From a virus: 37,925 bases of DNA. This document shows, in pieces, positions 24,338-33,980 of the stretch. How positions within the stretch are numbered: the stretch's first letter is position 1; each line of letters begins with the position of its first letter. Under the pieces are notes generated by a model that had not been told where the DNA came from, did no database searches, and saw only the letters and a list, made by a program, of their open reading frames with translations. Made by a program: the position numbers and the translations under genes. Location of the stretch: the IMG/VR virus record IMGVR_UViG_3300033144_001334, positions 1 through 37,925 of that record, one strand, 5' to 3'.

Positions 24338-25093
24338 ATGAAAAAAACACACGAAAAATTCGTATCAAAGTCTTATAGACTAAAAAGACAAGACGCACCA
24401 TTATCTTATATGTTAGCGTCAAGACACTCATCAAGATTTCCATTATTACATTTTGACGAAGAAACAGGAACTAACAGGCCATTACGTTATGCACGTAATC
24501 AAAAATCACCTTTTGAAGACGAGCAAGATGGAAATGCAATATTAGAACCTGTAGTATTTGAAGATGGCTTTCTAACTGTGGAAAAACAAAATCAAGTATT
24601 ACAACAATTTTTACATTATCATCCACAAAATGGTATGGTATTTGAAGAAATAAATAATGCAAGAGATGCTCAAGAAGAGTTAGAGTTAGCAGAAATGCAA
24701 CTTAATGCTCAAATTCAGGCAAAAGAATTATCTACAGATAAACTTGTAACTGTATGTAGAGTTTTCTTAGGAGGTAGTGTAGATAAAATGTCTACAGCAG
24801 AATTAAAAAGAGACGTTTTAATGTTTTCTAAATCTCAGCCAGAAGAGTTTATGAATATATTAAATGATCCTTTATTAGAACTACAAGACACTGTAATACA
24901 AATGTTCTCATCTAACTTGTTACAATTTAAAAATGGGCAAAAAGACGTACACTTTAACTACAAGAAAAATAAAAAACGTATGTTAACTGTACCTTTTGGT
25001 GAAGATCCTTACTATATTGTGGCTTCTTATTTTCAAAGTGATGAAGGATTAGAAACTTTTAAAATGTTAAAAAAGACCTTAAATAAAGAATAG
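24338..25093 (+). CDS. Conserved head-associated phage protein of unknown function, 251 aa
   Basis: 251 residues. The N-terminus is basic and then reads APLSYMLASRHSSRFPLLHF, DEETGTNRPLRYARNQKSPF and EDEQDGNAILEPVVFEDGFL, a strikingly invariant-looking block I recall from several marine phage lineages without assigned function. Residues 103-135 are an acidic coiled coil, residues 137-195 helical (LVTVCRVFLG ... LQDTVIQMFSSNLLQ), and the end has MLTVPFGEDPYYIVASYFQ. It has no enzyme motif. Its position between the capsid gene and minor head proteins suggests a capsid-associated, completion or assembly factor. Confidence 0.8.
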   Translation: MKKTHEKFVSKSYRLKRQDAPLSYMLASRHSSRFPLLHFDEETGTNRPLRYARNQKSPFEDEQDGNAILEPVVFEDGFLTVEKQNQVLQQFLHYHPQNGMVFEEINNARDAQEELELAEMQLNAQIQAKELSTDKLVTVCRVFLGGSVDKMSTAELKRDVLMFSKSQPEEFMNILNDPLLELQDTVIQMFSSNLLQFKNGQKDVHFNYKKNKKRMLTVPFGEDPYYIVASYFQSDEGLETFKMLKKTLNKE

Positions 25094-25102
25094 TAATTTC
25101 TT

Positions 25103-25110
25103 TATATTTG
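25103..25110 (+). promoter_or_regulatory. Bacteroidota-type -7 promoter element TATATTTG
   Basis: It matches TAnnTTTG, begins 10 bases after the previous stop and lies 37 bases before the ATG at 25148. It probably drives a two-gene unit ending at the terminator 26783-26815. Confidence 0.6.
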
Positions 25111-25147
25111 TACTTTATTAACTAATACCCTTAATCATATTTTTATT

Positions 25148-25510
25148 ATGGAAAAATTTATATCATTCACAAACACTGCAGCTTCAATTGCGGGAGGACT
25201 AAATATATTCCCTTCAGCAGACGTTGCTACAGTAATACAAACTTCAGCTACAAGAGTAACTGTATCTTTCAAAAATCATTCAGCAGATTATGATGAATTA
25301 TTAATTAATCATACAGCTCTTCCTGCTTATAATGCAGCAACACCTAATCAGTGTACAGCTATGAGAGATTTAATTATAGATACTGTAGCGTCATCATTAT
25401 CAACGGGATGGACAAGTCCTATATTTAATTTAGTTATTCCTGGACCAACTGAGTTGGTAGCAGCAGCAGCAGGAACACAAGTTGTGATTACAAGCATCGC
25501 TTGGCAATAG
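25148..25510 (+). CDS. Small structural protein, 120 aa
   Basis: 120 residues, Ala/Thr/Ile-rich: MEKFISFTNTAASIAGGLNI at the start, VTVSFKNHSADYDELLINHT in the middle, and a terminal AAAGTQVVITSIAWQ strand. The composition is typical of small head-decoration or minor virion proteins, and it sits between head genes with its own promoter. The layout of two beta-rich parts around a helix (CTAMRDLIIDTVASSL) is all that can be seen. The exact role is unknown. Confidence 0.75.
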   Translation: MEKFISFTNTAASIAGGLNIFPSADVATVIQTSATRVTVSFKNHSADYDELLINHTALPAYNAATPNQCTAMRDLIIDTVASSLSTGWTSPIFNLVIPGPTELVAAAAGTQVVITSIAWQ

Positions 25511-25534
25511 TATTAACTAAAAAAATAAGATAAC

Positions 25535-26761
25535 ATGACAGCTAAATATTTAGAAATACCTATAAATTCACAGGCGGCCTCTGGCACTATGGATTTGGTA
25601 ATAAATTCCAGAGCGTCAACTACTCTTGCAAATGGTACTAACAGTTCTTTAGGAAATGTAGCTACAGCAACTAATCCTCAAGGTGGAACGGGTTATCCTA
25701 CTCCTCCTGGTGGGGGTGTAGCTACCGCTACAGGTGGTTCACAACCAGGGAATGGAAGTGGAATGACGGTAACATTTACACAAGCAGGTGGTGTTGTACA
25801 AACTAATACGATAGTTATTGTACAAGCAGGTGCAGGATATGCAGTTGGAGATACAGGTACTATTACTACTGGTAGTGGTACTGCAACGTATGTAATTGCA
25901 TCTGTAAATAACTCGGCTGCACCAACAGTTCTTAAAGATTCTGGTGCATCATTTACATCTGCCGATGTTGGTAATGTAATATACAGCGGTACTTCAGGTG
26001 TAAGCACTATTGCTTCTTTTCAATCAGCAACACAAGTTACTTGTAATGCTGCTATATTTCCTTCAGGTGGGGAAACGTGGAACATGAGAAAAGGTAAGCA
26101 ATTAAATAGTACAGGAGCTACATTTACATCACGTAAAGTAAGAGTTGGTGATAAAGTTGACAACACTACAGCAGGAACAAGCACTACTGTAGCTGCTTTA
26201 ATTGATGAAAACGCATTAACACTTACAAATGATATTTTTGCAGCTGCAGGTGAATTTGATGATAATTTTACTATCACTCCTTTAGCTACAGAAGTTTATG
26301 ATCCAACAGCATCATTTACAACTACTGTTACTTTAGATGATGTAGTAGAAAACACGTCAGATAGTGTTACAGGTTCTATTTCAGCAATTCTTGATGATTT
26401 TAGACTTAGTACAACTCAAGGTGCAATGTTTGGAGACGGTGATACTTACAAAGTTTACGACCAAACTTCAACTTCTAATAAATTGTATCAAATTGATCAA
26501 ATTATAGGTGTTGACAGAGGTGCAGATAACTTTAAAACAGTAATGTATTTAAACTCTATAAATGCAAATGCTGATACAGTTACAATAAACCATTCAGATG
26601 CAGGTACAGGTAGAATTGTTGCTTCGGCAATTGAGACTGCTTTAGTTAGAGGAGCTGTAGGAGTTAACCTACCAGAACCTCCAGGACCAGCTGTAACACG
26701 TGTACTGATGCCAATCTTTGCAAACAGTCAAGTGGTTGTTGAAAGTGTAGTTGTAGGATAA
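25535..26761 (+). CDS. Modular beta-rich virion protein with three tandem modules, 408 aa
   Basis: 408 residues. Residues 48-122 are Gly-rich with IVIVQAGAGYAVGDTGTITT, a G-x-G-Y-x-x-G-D unit also present in the giant fibre at 11051. Residues 129-184, 190-247 and 252-306 are three related modules built as S-x-x-S-F, then V-(G/D)-(D/N)-x-(V/I), then an N/D-T-T turn, then a L-T-L-T-like strand and I-F/M-F (for example TGATFTSRKVRVGDKVDNTT, LTLTNDIFAAAGE). The C-terminal 100 residues (YQIDQIIGVDRG ... SQVVVESVVVG) form a different beta domain. It follows capsid genes and is ended by a strong terminator, so it is probably a head-decoration, spike or neck protein. Confidence 0.8.
   Translation: MTAKYLEIPINSQAASGTMDLVINSRASTTLANGTNSSLGNVATATNPQGGTGYPTPPGGGVATATGGSQPGNGSGMTVTFTQAGGVVQTNTIVIVQAGAGYAVGDTGTITTGSGTATYVIASVNNSAAPTVLKDSGASFTSADVGNVIYSGTSGVSTIASFQSATQVTCNAAIFPSGGETWNMRKGKQLNSTGATFTSRKVRVGDKVDNTTAGTSTTVAALIDENALTLTNDIFAAAGEFDDNFTITPLATEVYDPTASFTTTVTLDDVVENTSDSVTGSISAILDDFRLSTTQGAMFGDGDTYKVYDQTSTSNKLYQIDQIIGVDRGADNFKTVMYLNSINANADTVTINHSDAGTGRIVASAIETALVRGAVGVNLPEPPGPAVTRVLMPIFANSQVVVESVVVG
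25919..26460 (+). repeat. Three tandem VGD-type beta modules (protein-level)
   Basis: Units are encoded at about 25919-26087, 26099-26278 and 26291-26460, each about 55-60 codons. They align on a D/N-S-T-(G/A)-(A/S)-(S/T)-F start, V-x-V-G-D-x-V centre and I-F...Y/F-x-I end. They are diverged at DNA level. Confidence 0.65.
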
Positions 26762-26782
26762 CTATATAACACAATATTTAAG

Positions 26783-26815
26783 AGAGGCTACAAAAAAAGT
26801 AGCCTCTTTTTTTTT
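26783..26815 (+). terminator. Strong intrinsic terminator
   Basis: A perfect 9-bp stem AGAGGCTAC / GTAGCCTCT (26783-26791 and 26799-26807) with an all-A loop of 7 is followed by nine T residues (26807-26815). It ends the unit that contains the 120- and 408-residue genes, 22 bases after the stop. Confidence 0.93.
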
Positions 26816-26817
26816 GC

Positions 26818-26825
26818 TATATTTG
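26818..26825 (+). promoter_or_regulatory. Bacteroidota-type -7 promoter element TATATTTG
   Basis: It matches TAnnTTTG, begins 3 bases after the T-tract of the terminator at 26783-26815, and lies 23 bases before the ATG at 26849. Termination of the head unit and initiation of the tail unit are thus abutted. Confidence 0.6.
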
Positions 26826-26848
26826 TAAAAGATTAAAAAGTATTTTCT

Positions 26849-27817
26849 ATGGCTATGATTGACGATGTGAGGAATACAGTATTAGCAATTATTAATAAAA
26901 ATAATTACGGATATTTATCACCTCAAGACTTTAATTTATATGCAACTCAAGCTCAGTTGGATATATATGAAGATTATTTTTATCAGTATAATAGTTGGAT
27001 AAATAAAGAAAACGTTAGACAATCAGGTACGGGTTATGCAGATATTGTAAAAGGATTAGTAGAAGTTATAGATTCTTTTTCTAAACAAGTTTTTTTAACA
27101 CAAGCAAATGCAAATACTTTTAATTTACCAGCTGATTATTATTTAATTAATAAAGTATTTTATTATCCAACTTTATTAGTTAGTGGCTTGTCAAGTTTAG
27201 GTAATTTACCCAATACATTAAATTCTACAGGAACACCTTTCGTTCCTCTTGGTGGTTTTAATATTGCACAATTTCCAAATACAGGTGCTTTAGTAGTAAA
27301 CACTGATTCAACTTCTTTAGCTGAAGCATATGTAACAGCTGTGCCAACAACAAGTCAATTAACTCTTTCTTCATCTATATTTAATGTTCCTGCGGGTGGT
27401 GAGGGCTATGCTGTTTATGATAATGCTAATATAACAGAAGTTGAAAGAGTTAGTCAAAATAAAATATTTTATTTAACAAGCTCTACAATAACAACACCAT
27501 CTAATCAGTATCCTGCATATGTATTAGATGCAAATATTATTACCGTTTATCCAACAACAATAATGAATGCAGGGCAAATAAAAGCACAGTATGTAAGGTA
27601 TCCAAAAGCACCACAATGGACATACAATACAATATCCGGAGGAGCACCATTATTTAATCCAAGCTTACCTGGTTTTCAAGATTTTGAATTACCAGAATCA
27701 GACAAACCTGGTTTAATATCAAAAATTTGCCAATATGTTGGTATTGAGATAAGAGAAGATATGGTGTATAAATTTGGACAAACAGAAGATTTAATTGATT
27801 CACAAACACAATCATAA
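26849..27817 (+). CDS. Ring/adaptor (head-tail connector) protein candidate, 322 aa
   Basis: 322 residues. It starts MIDDVRNTVLAIINKNNYGY, then LSPQDFNLYATQAQLDIYED, a helical layout typical of head-tail adaptors in short-tailed phages. A beta section follows (FNLPADYYLINKVFYYPTLL). Residues 147-191 resemble the VGD-type beta module (TTSQLTLSSSIF ... GYAVYD). The C-terminal part has ITVYPTTIMNAGQIKAQYVR and a final helix. Its position after the head genes and before the muzzle protein, 3 bases from the next gene, supports a ring protein below the portal. The assignment is by context and fold pattern. Confidence 0.78.
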   Translation: MAMIDDVRNTVLAIINKNNYGYLSPQDFNLYATQAQLDIYEDYFYQYNSWINKENVRQSGTGYADIVKGLVEVIDSFSKQVFLTQANANTFNLPADYYLINKVFYYPTLLVSGLSSLGNLPNTLNSTGTPFVPLGGFNIAQFPNTGALVVNTDSTSLAEAYVTAVPTTSQLTLSSSIFNVPAGGEGYAVYDNANITEVERVSQNKIFYLTSSTITTPSNQYPAYVLDANIITVYPTTIMNAGQIKAQYVRYPKAPQWTYNTISGGAPLFNPSLPGFQDFELPESDKPGLISKICQYVGIEIREDMVYKFGQTEDLIDSQTQS

Positions 27818-27820
27818 AAG

Positions 27821-28741
27821 ATGGCATATATTACTGATTATAAATATTACGAAAACAATGGTGTAAACCCAACAGATAAAAATTGGGGTTCATATCAGTA
27901 TGTAGGTTTAGATGACATAGTGTCTAATTTTATGTTAATGTATCAAGGTAACAATGAAATAATAAACAACATAGAAAGATATCAAGTTATATTTCATGCT
28001 AAAAGAGGGATACAAGAGTTAAACTACGATGCAATGAAACAAATTAAGATTCTACAAATGACAGTAGACTCTCAAATAAGGTTTGTTTTACCACCAGATT
28101 ATGTTAATTATGTTAGAATATCCAAGTATGCTAATGGTGTATTATTTCCTTTAGTAGAAAACATACAAACAATGTACGCTCAATCGTATTTACAAGACGC
28201 TAATGCAGAAGTTATATTTGATGCAGAAGGTAACGCTACAAGGCCACAGAATTCTGAATTAGATTTAGATAGAATAAAAGGTGGAGGATCAAAGTTGTAT
28301 TTAGGTCCTGGTCCCTATCATGGTCAAATGGGTTATTGTTGTGAGGGAGATTGGTATTTTACATGGGGTGTAGGAGAAAGATTTGGTTTAAATACAGAAA
28401 CAGCAAATATAAATCCAACATTTACTATTGACAGACAATCAGGTGCTATTTATTTTAGCTCGGGTATGTCGGGGTCTTCAGTAGTTATGGAGTATGTAAG
28501 TGATGGTATGAATAATGGTGATGATACAAGTATAAGTGTAAATAAATTATTTGAAGAATATCTTTATGCTTATATTAGATATTCAATTCTAAATAATAAA
28601 TTAGGAGTACAAGAATATATTGTAAATAGAGCAAGAAAAGATAAATCATCATTATTAAGAAATGCAAAAATTAGATTAAGTAATATTCAGCCAGGAAGGT
28701 TATTAATGAATATGAGAGGTAAAGATAAATGGCTGAAATAA
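27821..28741 (+). CDS. Tail tubular / ring protein candidate, 306 aa
   Basis: 306 residues. Residues 35-80 are a helical block (ERYQVIFHAKRGIQELNYDA) followed by RFVLPPDYVNYVRISKYANG, the layout of tail tubular protein A or crAss-like ring proteins. The middle has a Gly- and Tyr-rich loop (LYLGPGPYHGQMGYCCEGDW) with adjacent Cys. The end is helical and basic (EYIVNRARKDKSSLLRNAKI ... MRGKDKWLK). It lies between the adaptor and the muzzle gene with 3- and 1-base gaps, which argues for a translationally linked tail unit. Function is inferred from order and pattern. Confidence 0.8.
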   Translation: MAYITDYKYYENNGVNPTDKNWGSYQYVGLDDIVSNFMLMYQGNNEIINNIERYQVIFHAKRGIQELNYDAMKQIKILQMTVDSQIRFVLPPDYVNYVRISKYANGVLFPLVENIQTMYAQSYLQDANAEVIFDAEGNATRPQNSELDLDRIKGGGSKLYLGPGPYHGQMGYCCEGDWYFTWGVGERFGLNTETANINPTFTIDRQSGAIYFSSGMSGSSVVMEYVSDGMNNGDDTSISVNKLFEEYLYAYIRYSILNNKLGVQEYIVNRARKDKSSLLRNAKIRLSNIQPGRLLMNMRGKDKWLK

Positions 28742-28742
28742 T

Positions 28743-31700
28743 ATGGATATTACTACTAATTTTATAGCGGGACGAATGAACAAAAGCGTTGATGAACGCT
28801 TAATTCCACCAGGAGAATATAAAAATGCTTTAAATGTACGTTTAGGATCAACAGAAACCACAGATATAGGTGCAGTTGAAAATTCAAAAGGTAATACAAA
28901 ATTAACTACAGTTGAATATGATGGAAATCCTCTTTCAACTAATGCTACTTGTATTGGAGCTTATGCAGATGCTATTAGAGAGCAAATGTATTGGTTTATC
29001 CACGACAACAATCCTAATGGTACAACTGTAAACTTAATAGTATCTTACAATACAGTATCTCAATTACTAACTTACCATGTTGTAAGTGTAAGTGTTTTAA
29101 ATTTTAATCCAAAATATTTAATAACAGGTGTACAGTTAGTAGAAGATTTATTATTTTTTACTGATAATTATAACCCACCAAGAGTTATAAATATAAACAC
29201 TGCTTACCCTACACCAACAGGTTTAAATGATAATTTTACAGAAGAAGATATAAGTTTAATTGTAAAACCTCCCGGATATCATTCTTATGTAAATACATTT
29301 GGACAAACTGTTTTTGATTTAGCAGCTCCCTCTGTAACCTTATATAAAACCGCTTCACAAGAAGAAAACTTTTTATCTGATCGTTTTATATCATTTGCTT
29401 ATAGATATAGATATGAAGACAAACAGTATAGTGCTACTTCTTTATTTACTTTAGCAGCTTTTGACACCTTAGATTTTAATATAGAACCAGAAGCTATGAT
29501 TAATGAGGGAATGGAAAATAGAGCTAATTCCGCTCAAATACAATACAGCACGGGATCAGAGAAAGTTAAAGAAATACAGTTATTATATAAAGAATCTTCA
29601 TCTAATGTAATATACATAGTAGAAACATTTATAAAAGCAGATTTAGGATGGGGAGATAATGATATAAAAACTTTTACGTTTACATCTAATAAAGTTTACG
29701 GAACATTAGGATCTGATGAATTATTAAGACAATTTGACAATGTTCCTTTATTAGCTAAAGCTCTAACAGTTCAAGGAAATAGAGTTATGTTAGGTAATTA
29801 TACAGAAGGATATGATATTACTACTTTAAATGGTCAGCCTATTCCGATAGATTTTGAAACTTCTTTATCTACTCAACAAGTAAGCACGGGAGTTATTAAC
29901 GCACCTTTTACTTATGCAACATCAACAGGTACAAATACCACTGTGTGTTATACAGTTGCAGGACCAATAATTCCTCCTCCTTATTCAACTTGTTCCACAT
30001 ATTCAAGAGCAATGTTTGATTTATCAAATGTTCCATTACCAGTATTACAAGGTATTGAATTTGTTTTTCAAATGCAGATATATGCTTTTGAAACAACAGG
30101 ATTTAATGGTTCGGCTTTAAATCCAAATGAACGATATGTGGTAGGAACTGCAACACAACCAATAACTTTAACTTTAAACTATACAGCACCTCAACAGTTT
30201 AATTCAATTTCTGAAATGTTATCTCATGATTCTTTTAGAACTGCAGTTGGTGAATATGTAGACCCTACAACTGCAATAGCTAACGCATCTACGGGGGGTA
30301 CATTAATGGATCAATTTAACAGGATTATGTTAGAACAAGTATCTAATGTAACAATAGCTAATGGTTTTAATGATGATTATGAGTTTGTTTTTGAATCTAT
30401 AAGCTCATCAGCAAGTAATCAAGTATTACAGTATACAGGACCAATACCAAGCACCAGCGGTGGTTCGGGGGTTGACAATTGTTTTGGAATTGTTTTTCCA
30501 GCAACACGTTTTGACCCTATATCTATGACTCCTGGATTTAATTCTATTTTTAATTATTATAGATTTGTTTTAGAAGATGTTCAGTCAGGAAATCCTAATC
30601 CGTACACTCCTTTATTTTCATCTTACAGTTTACGACCTGTTATTCAGTCAAGTGGGTTAGTTATAGATCAAACATTTAACAACAGATCATTACACAGTAA
30701 TAGAGATTACGAGGCAGGTATTGTTTATATGGATGGATTTGGTCGTGCTACTACAGCATTAGTTTGTCCAACAAATACAGTTTTTATACCATGTGAAAAT
30801 TCTATAACAGCAAACAGAATTAATGTTAGTGTTAATAATAAACCACCTTTTTGGGCAAAAAAATATAAGTTTGTTTTAAAACAATCAAGAGGAACATATG
30901 ACACTATATATATAAGAAGGTTTTATCAAGATACAAATGACACATCATTATATTGGTTTGCTTTAGAAGGAGAAGATAAGGCTTTAGTAAATGAAGGTGA
31001 TCAATTAATTGTTAAAAGAGATGTTTCAGGACCATTGGATCAGTTAGCTGTTGCAACTGTATTAGAAGTAGAGCCTAAAATACGAGGTGAGTTATTAACA
31101 GACATAAGCTTGTCAGGATTATATATGTGTATTAAGCCTAATAATTTTAATGTTAGAGAAGAATTAGATGAATTTGGAGTTCCTGTTCAAAATTCTATAA
31201 ATTTTGGCCAAAACCCTGGAAACGTAAGCGAAGACAATGTTGGTAAAGACCCGTTTTTTAACTACCCTGTACCTCAAATTTACAATCCTTTGACTGATGA
31301 GTATGATTTAGCTGAAGTAGCACAAGGTGCAGTAATAAAAATTAACTTTAGAATTTGGAGAACTGAATGGGATCCGTGGTTAGGGATTAAAGACGAAAGT
31401 ATAGATTGGAGATGGTCACAATCTTTTGTTAGTCCTGTAAAATATGATAATTTTTACGAGTGGTGGAAAGGTGAAAATATAATTTCATTTGCACAAGGTT
31501 CTTCTAACGATGGGCAAATACAGCTTTTTACACCAATTGATGTGTTACATGGTCCACCATCAGCTCCATTTATTAATGGTGTTGGTCAAAATGGTCCTAT
31601 TGAAGAAGGTATCCCTATTTCAGGTATCCCTGGTTTTGGAGCAAAATATGCCTTTTACGAAGCTGTTGGTCAAACAGGAGAAGTTCGTAAAAGATACTTT

Positions 31701-33977
31701 TTACAACTACGTGCAAATGTTAATCAAGGTGGTAGTTTAGTTGATAAACGTCCTTGTCATGTAGATATGTCTATAGAGTTTTATAGTCAAGACAACTTAT
31801 TAATATTTGAAACCTCTCCCCCTGATGCTGATCCTAATTTATTTTTTGATTCTTCAGAAATGTATGATATTAAAGAAGATATAAATGGAGATTTATCTCA
31901 TGCGGGAGAAATACAAAATCAAGTTGTTTCTGCTAATGTTCCTGCTATTAGTCAACTTCCTCATTTTAATTGCTTTACATATTATAATGGTGCTGAAAGT
32001 TATAAAATAGAAGATGCTGCAACAGGAAAAGCGTTGGCTTTAGGACAAAGAACTACAGCTATTTCTACAGAACCTTACGCAAAACAAGAAAGAAAAGCAA
32101 GTATAACATACAGTGGTATTTATTATCCATCATCAGGTATAAATAATAGTAATGAATTTAATTTAGGGTTAGCAAACTTTAAAGATTTAGAAACAAACTT
32201 TGGTCCTGTAATGAAACTTCATGCAAGAGAAACTGATATATTATGTTTACAAGAAGACAGAATATCTTATGTGTTATTAGGTAAAAATTTAATTAGTGAT
32301 TCTGTAGGAGGTGGAGCAATTGTTTCAGTTCCTGAAGTTTTAGGACAACAGATAGCACGTATAGAAGAATATGGTATAAGTTTTAACCCTGAAAGTTTTA
32401 CTTCTTGGGGTAATAATATGTATTTCAGTGATACCAAAAGAGCTGCGATTATTCAACTCTCAGGTGGTTCAATTAAAACAGATACCTTAAATGTAATTTC
32501 TGATAAAGGAATGCGTTCATATTTTAGAGATAAATTTATATCTCAATTAAACACACAAAAATTAGGGGGGTATGATCCATATATGGATGAATATGTTTTT
32601 TCAACTAATACTACAGAAATCCCTATAGATAATGTAGTGTCACCATGTGGAAGAGTTTTAACTCCTTCAGAAACTTCAAGTTCATATTCTATAAGTATAG
32701 AAGTTGGAGCTGTTGTAGGAGATTTCAATATAGGTTATAATGTTTTATCACCTTCTACAGCAACTTTAGATATAGTAGCAATTTTTAATGGAGTTACTAC
32801 AAGCGTATCAAGTGTTTCTGGTGTTGGTAATTTAAAAGTTCAAAAAACATCAGTATATCCTACTACTGTAGATATTACAGTTTTACCTTCGGAAGAATGT
32901 TCTTACACAATAACTCCTGCTTGTATTACCTCAAGAGCAATAACGCAAGTAACTCAATTTGTTTTAGTACAGTCAGGTGGTGGAAAATTTCATTATGGTT
33001 ATAGTTGGACAGATGGAGTATTTGATAGTCCAATTGATGAAGAGTTAGCTATAATTGAACTGGCGGGAGATAGAGAATGTTTTGCAGCATCAGGGATATT
33101 AAGTACAAAGGTAAATTCAGGAATAGCATCTTCGGGATTAATTCCTTATGGAGGGACTACAATAAAAATGTTTGTAGATAAAAAACCTGGAGACACGTAT
33201 ATTTGGAATCCTGCACGTGGACATAAATTATACGCATATACTCAGAAACAATTAGTTAGTGGATGTAACGAAATATTAGCTGACTTAACAAATAAAACTC
33301 CTTTAACAGTAACAAATGTTTCGGGAGATAAATATCAAGGAAAATTAGAAAATTTAAAATTAACAGGAACAACATTTTCAGGAACTAATGCATCTACAGC
33401 TCCTGCTAATTATATAGCTGATTTAAGTGTTAATTTTATTGACGAACAAATTTCAGTGGGTGATTCTGTAACATCTTCAGCAGGTGTAGTAGGAACTGTT
33501 TTAAGTGTAGCGGCTAATTTAGTACAGACAGGAGTGAGTGGTGTGCCAACTACAATTGTTTTTCAAAACGAAGGATATACAATTAGAAGAAGTAATTTAA
33601 ATCAAGTTGTGTTGGTATATGATATGAGAAAAAAAGTAGGTAATACAGTATGTGAAGACACTGTACAAGCTACAGCTTGTAATTGTAGTGGAGTATGCAC
33701 GCCTTTTATTAGTTCAACAAATCCTGCAAGTAGTTATTTAAACGCTTGTTTACAACAATTACCAGGGCAAGGCAACACGTTAATAGGAGTAGCTCATAGT
33801 GGAGCAACACCACTGCCTATAATAGGTAATACGGTGTATAGAACAGCTGCTTGTGATCCTACAAATTTATTAGCTGATGGATACTATTGGATGCAAGATC
33901 AATTTGCAAATAATTCAAATGAAGTAATGCAAGTAGTCAATGGAATATGTGTAGGTAGACAAACAATAAACTGTTAA
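28743..33977 (+). CDS. Tail muzzle / stabilisation protein (T7 gp12 / crAss muzzle-like), 1744 aa
   Basis: 1744 residues, the largest gene. The N-terminus has FIAGRMNKSVDERLIPPGEY followed by KNALNVRLGSTE and GAVENSKGN, the hallmark opening of the stabilisation or muzzle protein in crAss-like and other Bacteroidota podoviruses, distantly related to T7 gp12. A propeller-like beta body follows. Further on come LHARETDILCLQEDRISYVL and SFTSWGNNMYFSDTKRAAII. Residues 1556-1618 resemble a VGD-type beta module. The Cys-rich C-terminal part (from about 1640: CNCSGVCTPF, then NTVYRTAACDP ... LADGYYW ... NGICVGRQTINC) is a module common at the ends of Bacteroidota phage tail proteins. It probably forms the distal tail nozzle. 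Confidence 0.87.
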   Translation: MDITTNFIAGRMNKSVDERLIPPGEYKNALNVRLGSTETTDIGAVENSKGNTKLTTVEYDGNPLSTNATCIGAYADAIREQMYWFIHDNNPNGTTVNLIVSYNTVSQLLTYHVVSVSVLNFNPKYLITGVQLVEDLLFFTDNYNPPRVININTAYPTPTGLNDNFTEEDISLIVKPPGYHSYVNTFGQTVFDLAAPSVTLYKTASQEENFLSDRFISFAYRYRYEDKQYSATSLFTLAAFDTLDFNIEPEAMINEGMENRANSAQIQYSTGSEKVKEIQLLYKESSSNVIYIVETFIKADLGWGDNDIKTFTFTSNKVYGTLGSDELLRQFDNVPLLAKALTVQGNRVMLGNYTEGYDITTLNGQPIPIDFETSLSTQQVSTGVINAPFTYATSTGTNTTVCYTVAGPIIPPPYSTCSTYSRAMFDLSNVPLPVLQGIEFVFQMQIYAFETTGFNGSALNPNERYVVGTATQPITLTLNYTAPQQFNSISEMLSHDSFRTAVGEYVDPTTAIANASTGGTLMDQFNRIMLEQVSNVTIANGFNDDYEFVFESISSSASNQVLQYTGPIPSTSGGSGVDNCFGIVFPATRFDPISMTPGFNSIFNYYRFVLEDVQSGNPNPYTPLFSSYSLRPVIQSSGLVIDQTFNNRSLHSNRDYEAGIVYMDGFGRATTALVCPTNTVFIPCENSITANRINVSVNNKPPFWAKKYKFVLKQSRGTYDTIYIRRFYQDTNDTSLYWFALEGEDKALVNEGDQLIVKRDVSGPLDQLAVATVLEVEPKIRGELLTDISLSGLYMCIKPNNFNVREELDEFGVPVQNSINFGQNPGNVSEDNVGKDPFFNYPVPQIYNPLTDEYDLAEVAQGAVIKINFRIWRTEWDPWLGIKDESIDWRWSQSFVSPVKYDNFYEWWKGENIISFAQGSSNDGQIQLFTPIDVLHGPPSAPFINGVGQNGPIEEGIPISGIPGFGAKYAFYEAVGQTGEVRKRYFLQLRANVNQGGSLVDKRPCHVDMSIEFYSQDNLLIFETSPPDADPNLFFDSSEMYDIKEDINGDLSHAGEIQNQVVSANVPAISQLPHFNCFTYYNGAESYKIEDAATGKALALGQRTTAISTEPYAKQERKASITYSGIYYPSSGINNSNEFNLGLANFKDLETNFGPVMKLHARETDILCLQEDRISYVLLGKNLISDSVGGGAIVSVPEVLGQQIARIEEYGISFNPESFTSWGNNMYFSDTKRAAIIQLSGGSIKTDTLNVISDKGMRSYFRDKFISQLNTQKLGGYDPYMDEYVFSTNTTEIPIDNVVSPCGRVLTPSETSSSYSISIEVGAVVGDFNIGYNVLSPSTATLDIVAIFNGVTTSVSSVSGVGNLKVQKTSVYPTTVDITVLPSEECSYTITPACITSRAITQVTQFVLVQSGGGKFHYGYSWTDGVFDSPIDEELAIIELAGDRECFAASGILSTKVNSGIASSGLIPYGGTTIKMFVDKKPGDTYIWNPARGHKLYAYTQKQLVSGCNEILADLTNKTPLTVTNVSGDKYQGKLENLKLTGTTFSGTNASTAPANYIADLSVNFIDEQISVGDSVTSSAGVVGTVLSVAANLVQTGVSGVPTTIVFQNEGYTIRRSNLNQVVLVYDMRKKVGNTVCEDTVQATACNCSGVCTPFISSTNPASSYLNACLQQLPGQGNTLIGVAHSGATPLPIIGNTVYRTAACDPTNLLADGYYWMQDQFANNSNEVMQVVNGICVGRQTINC

Positions 33978-33980
33978 AAT

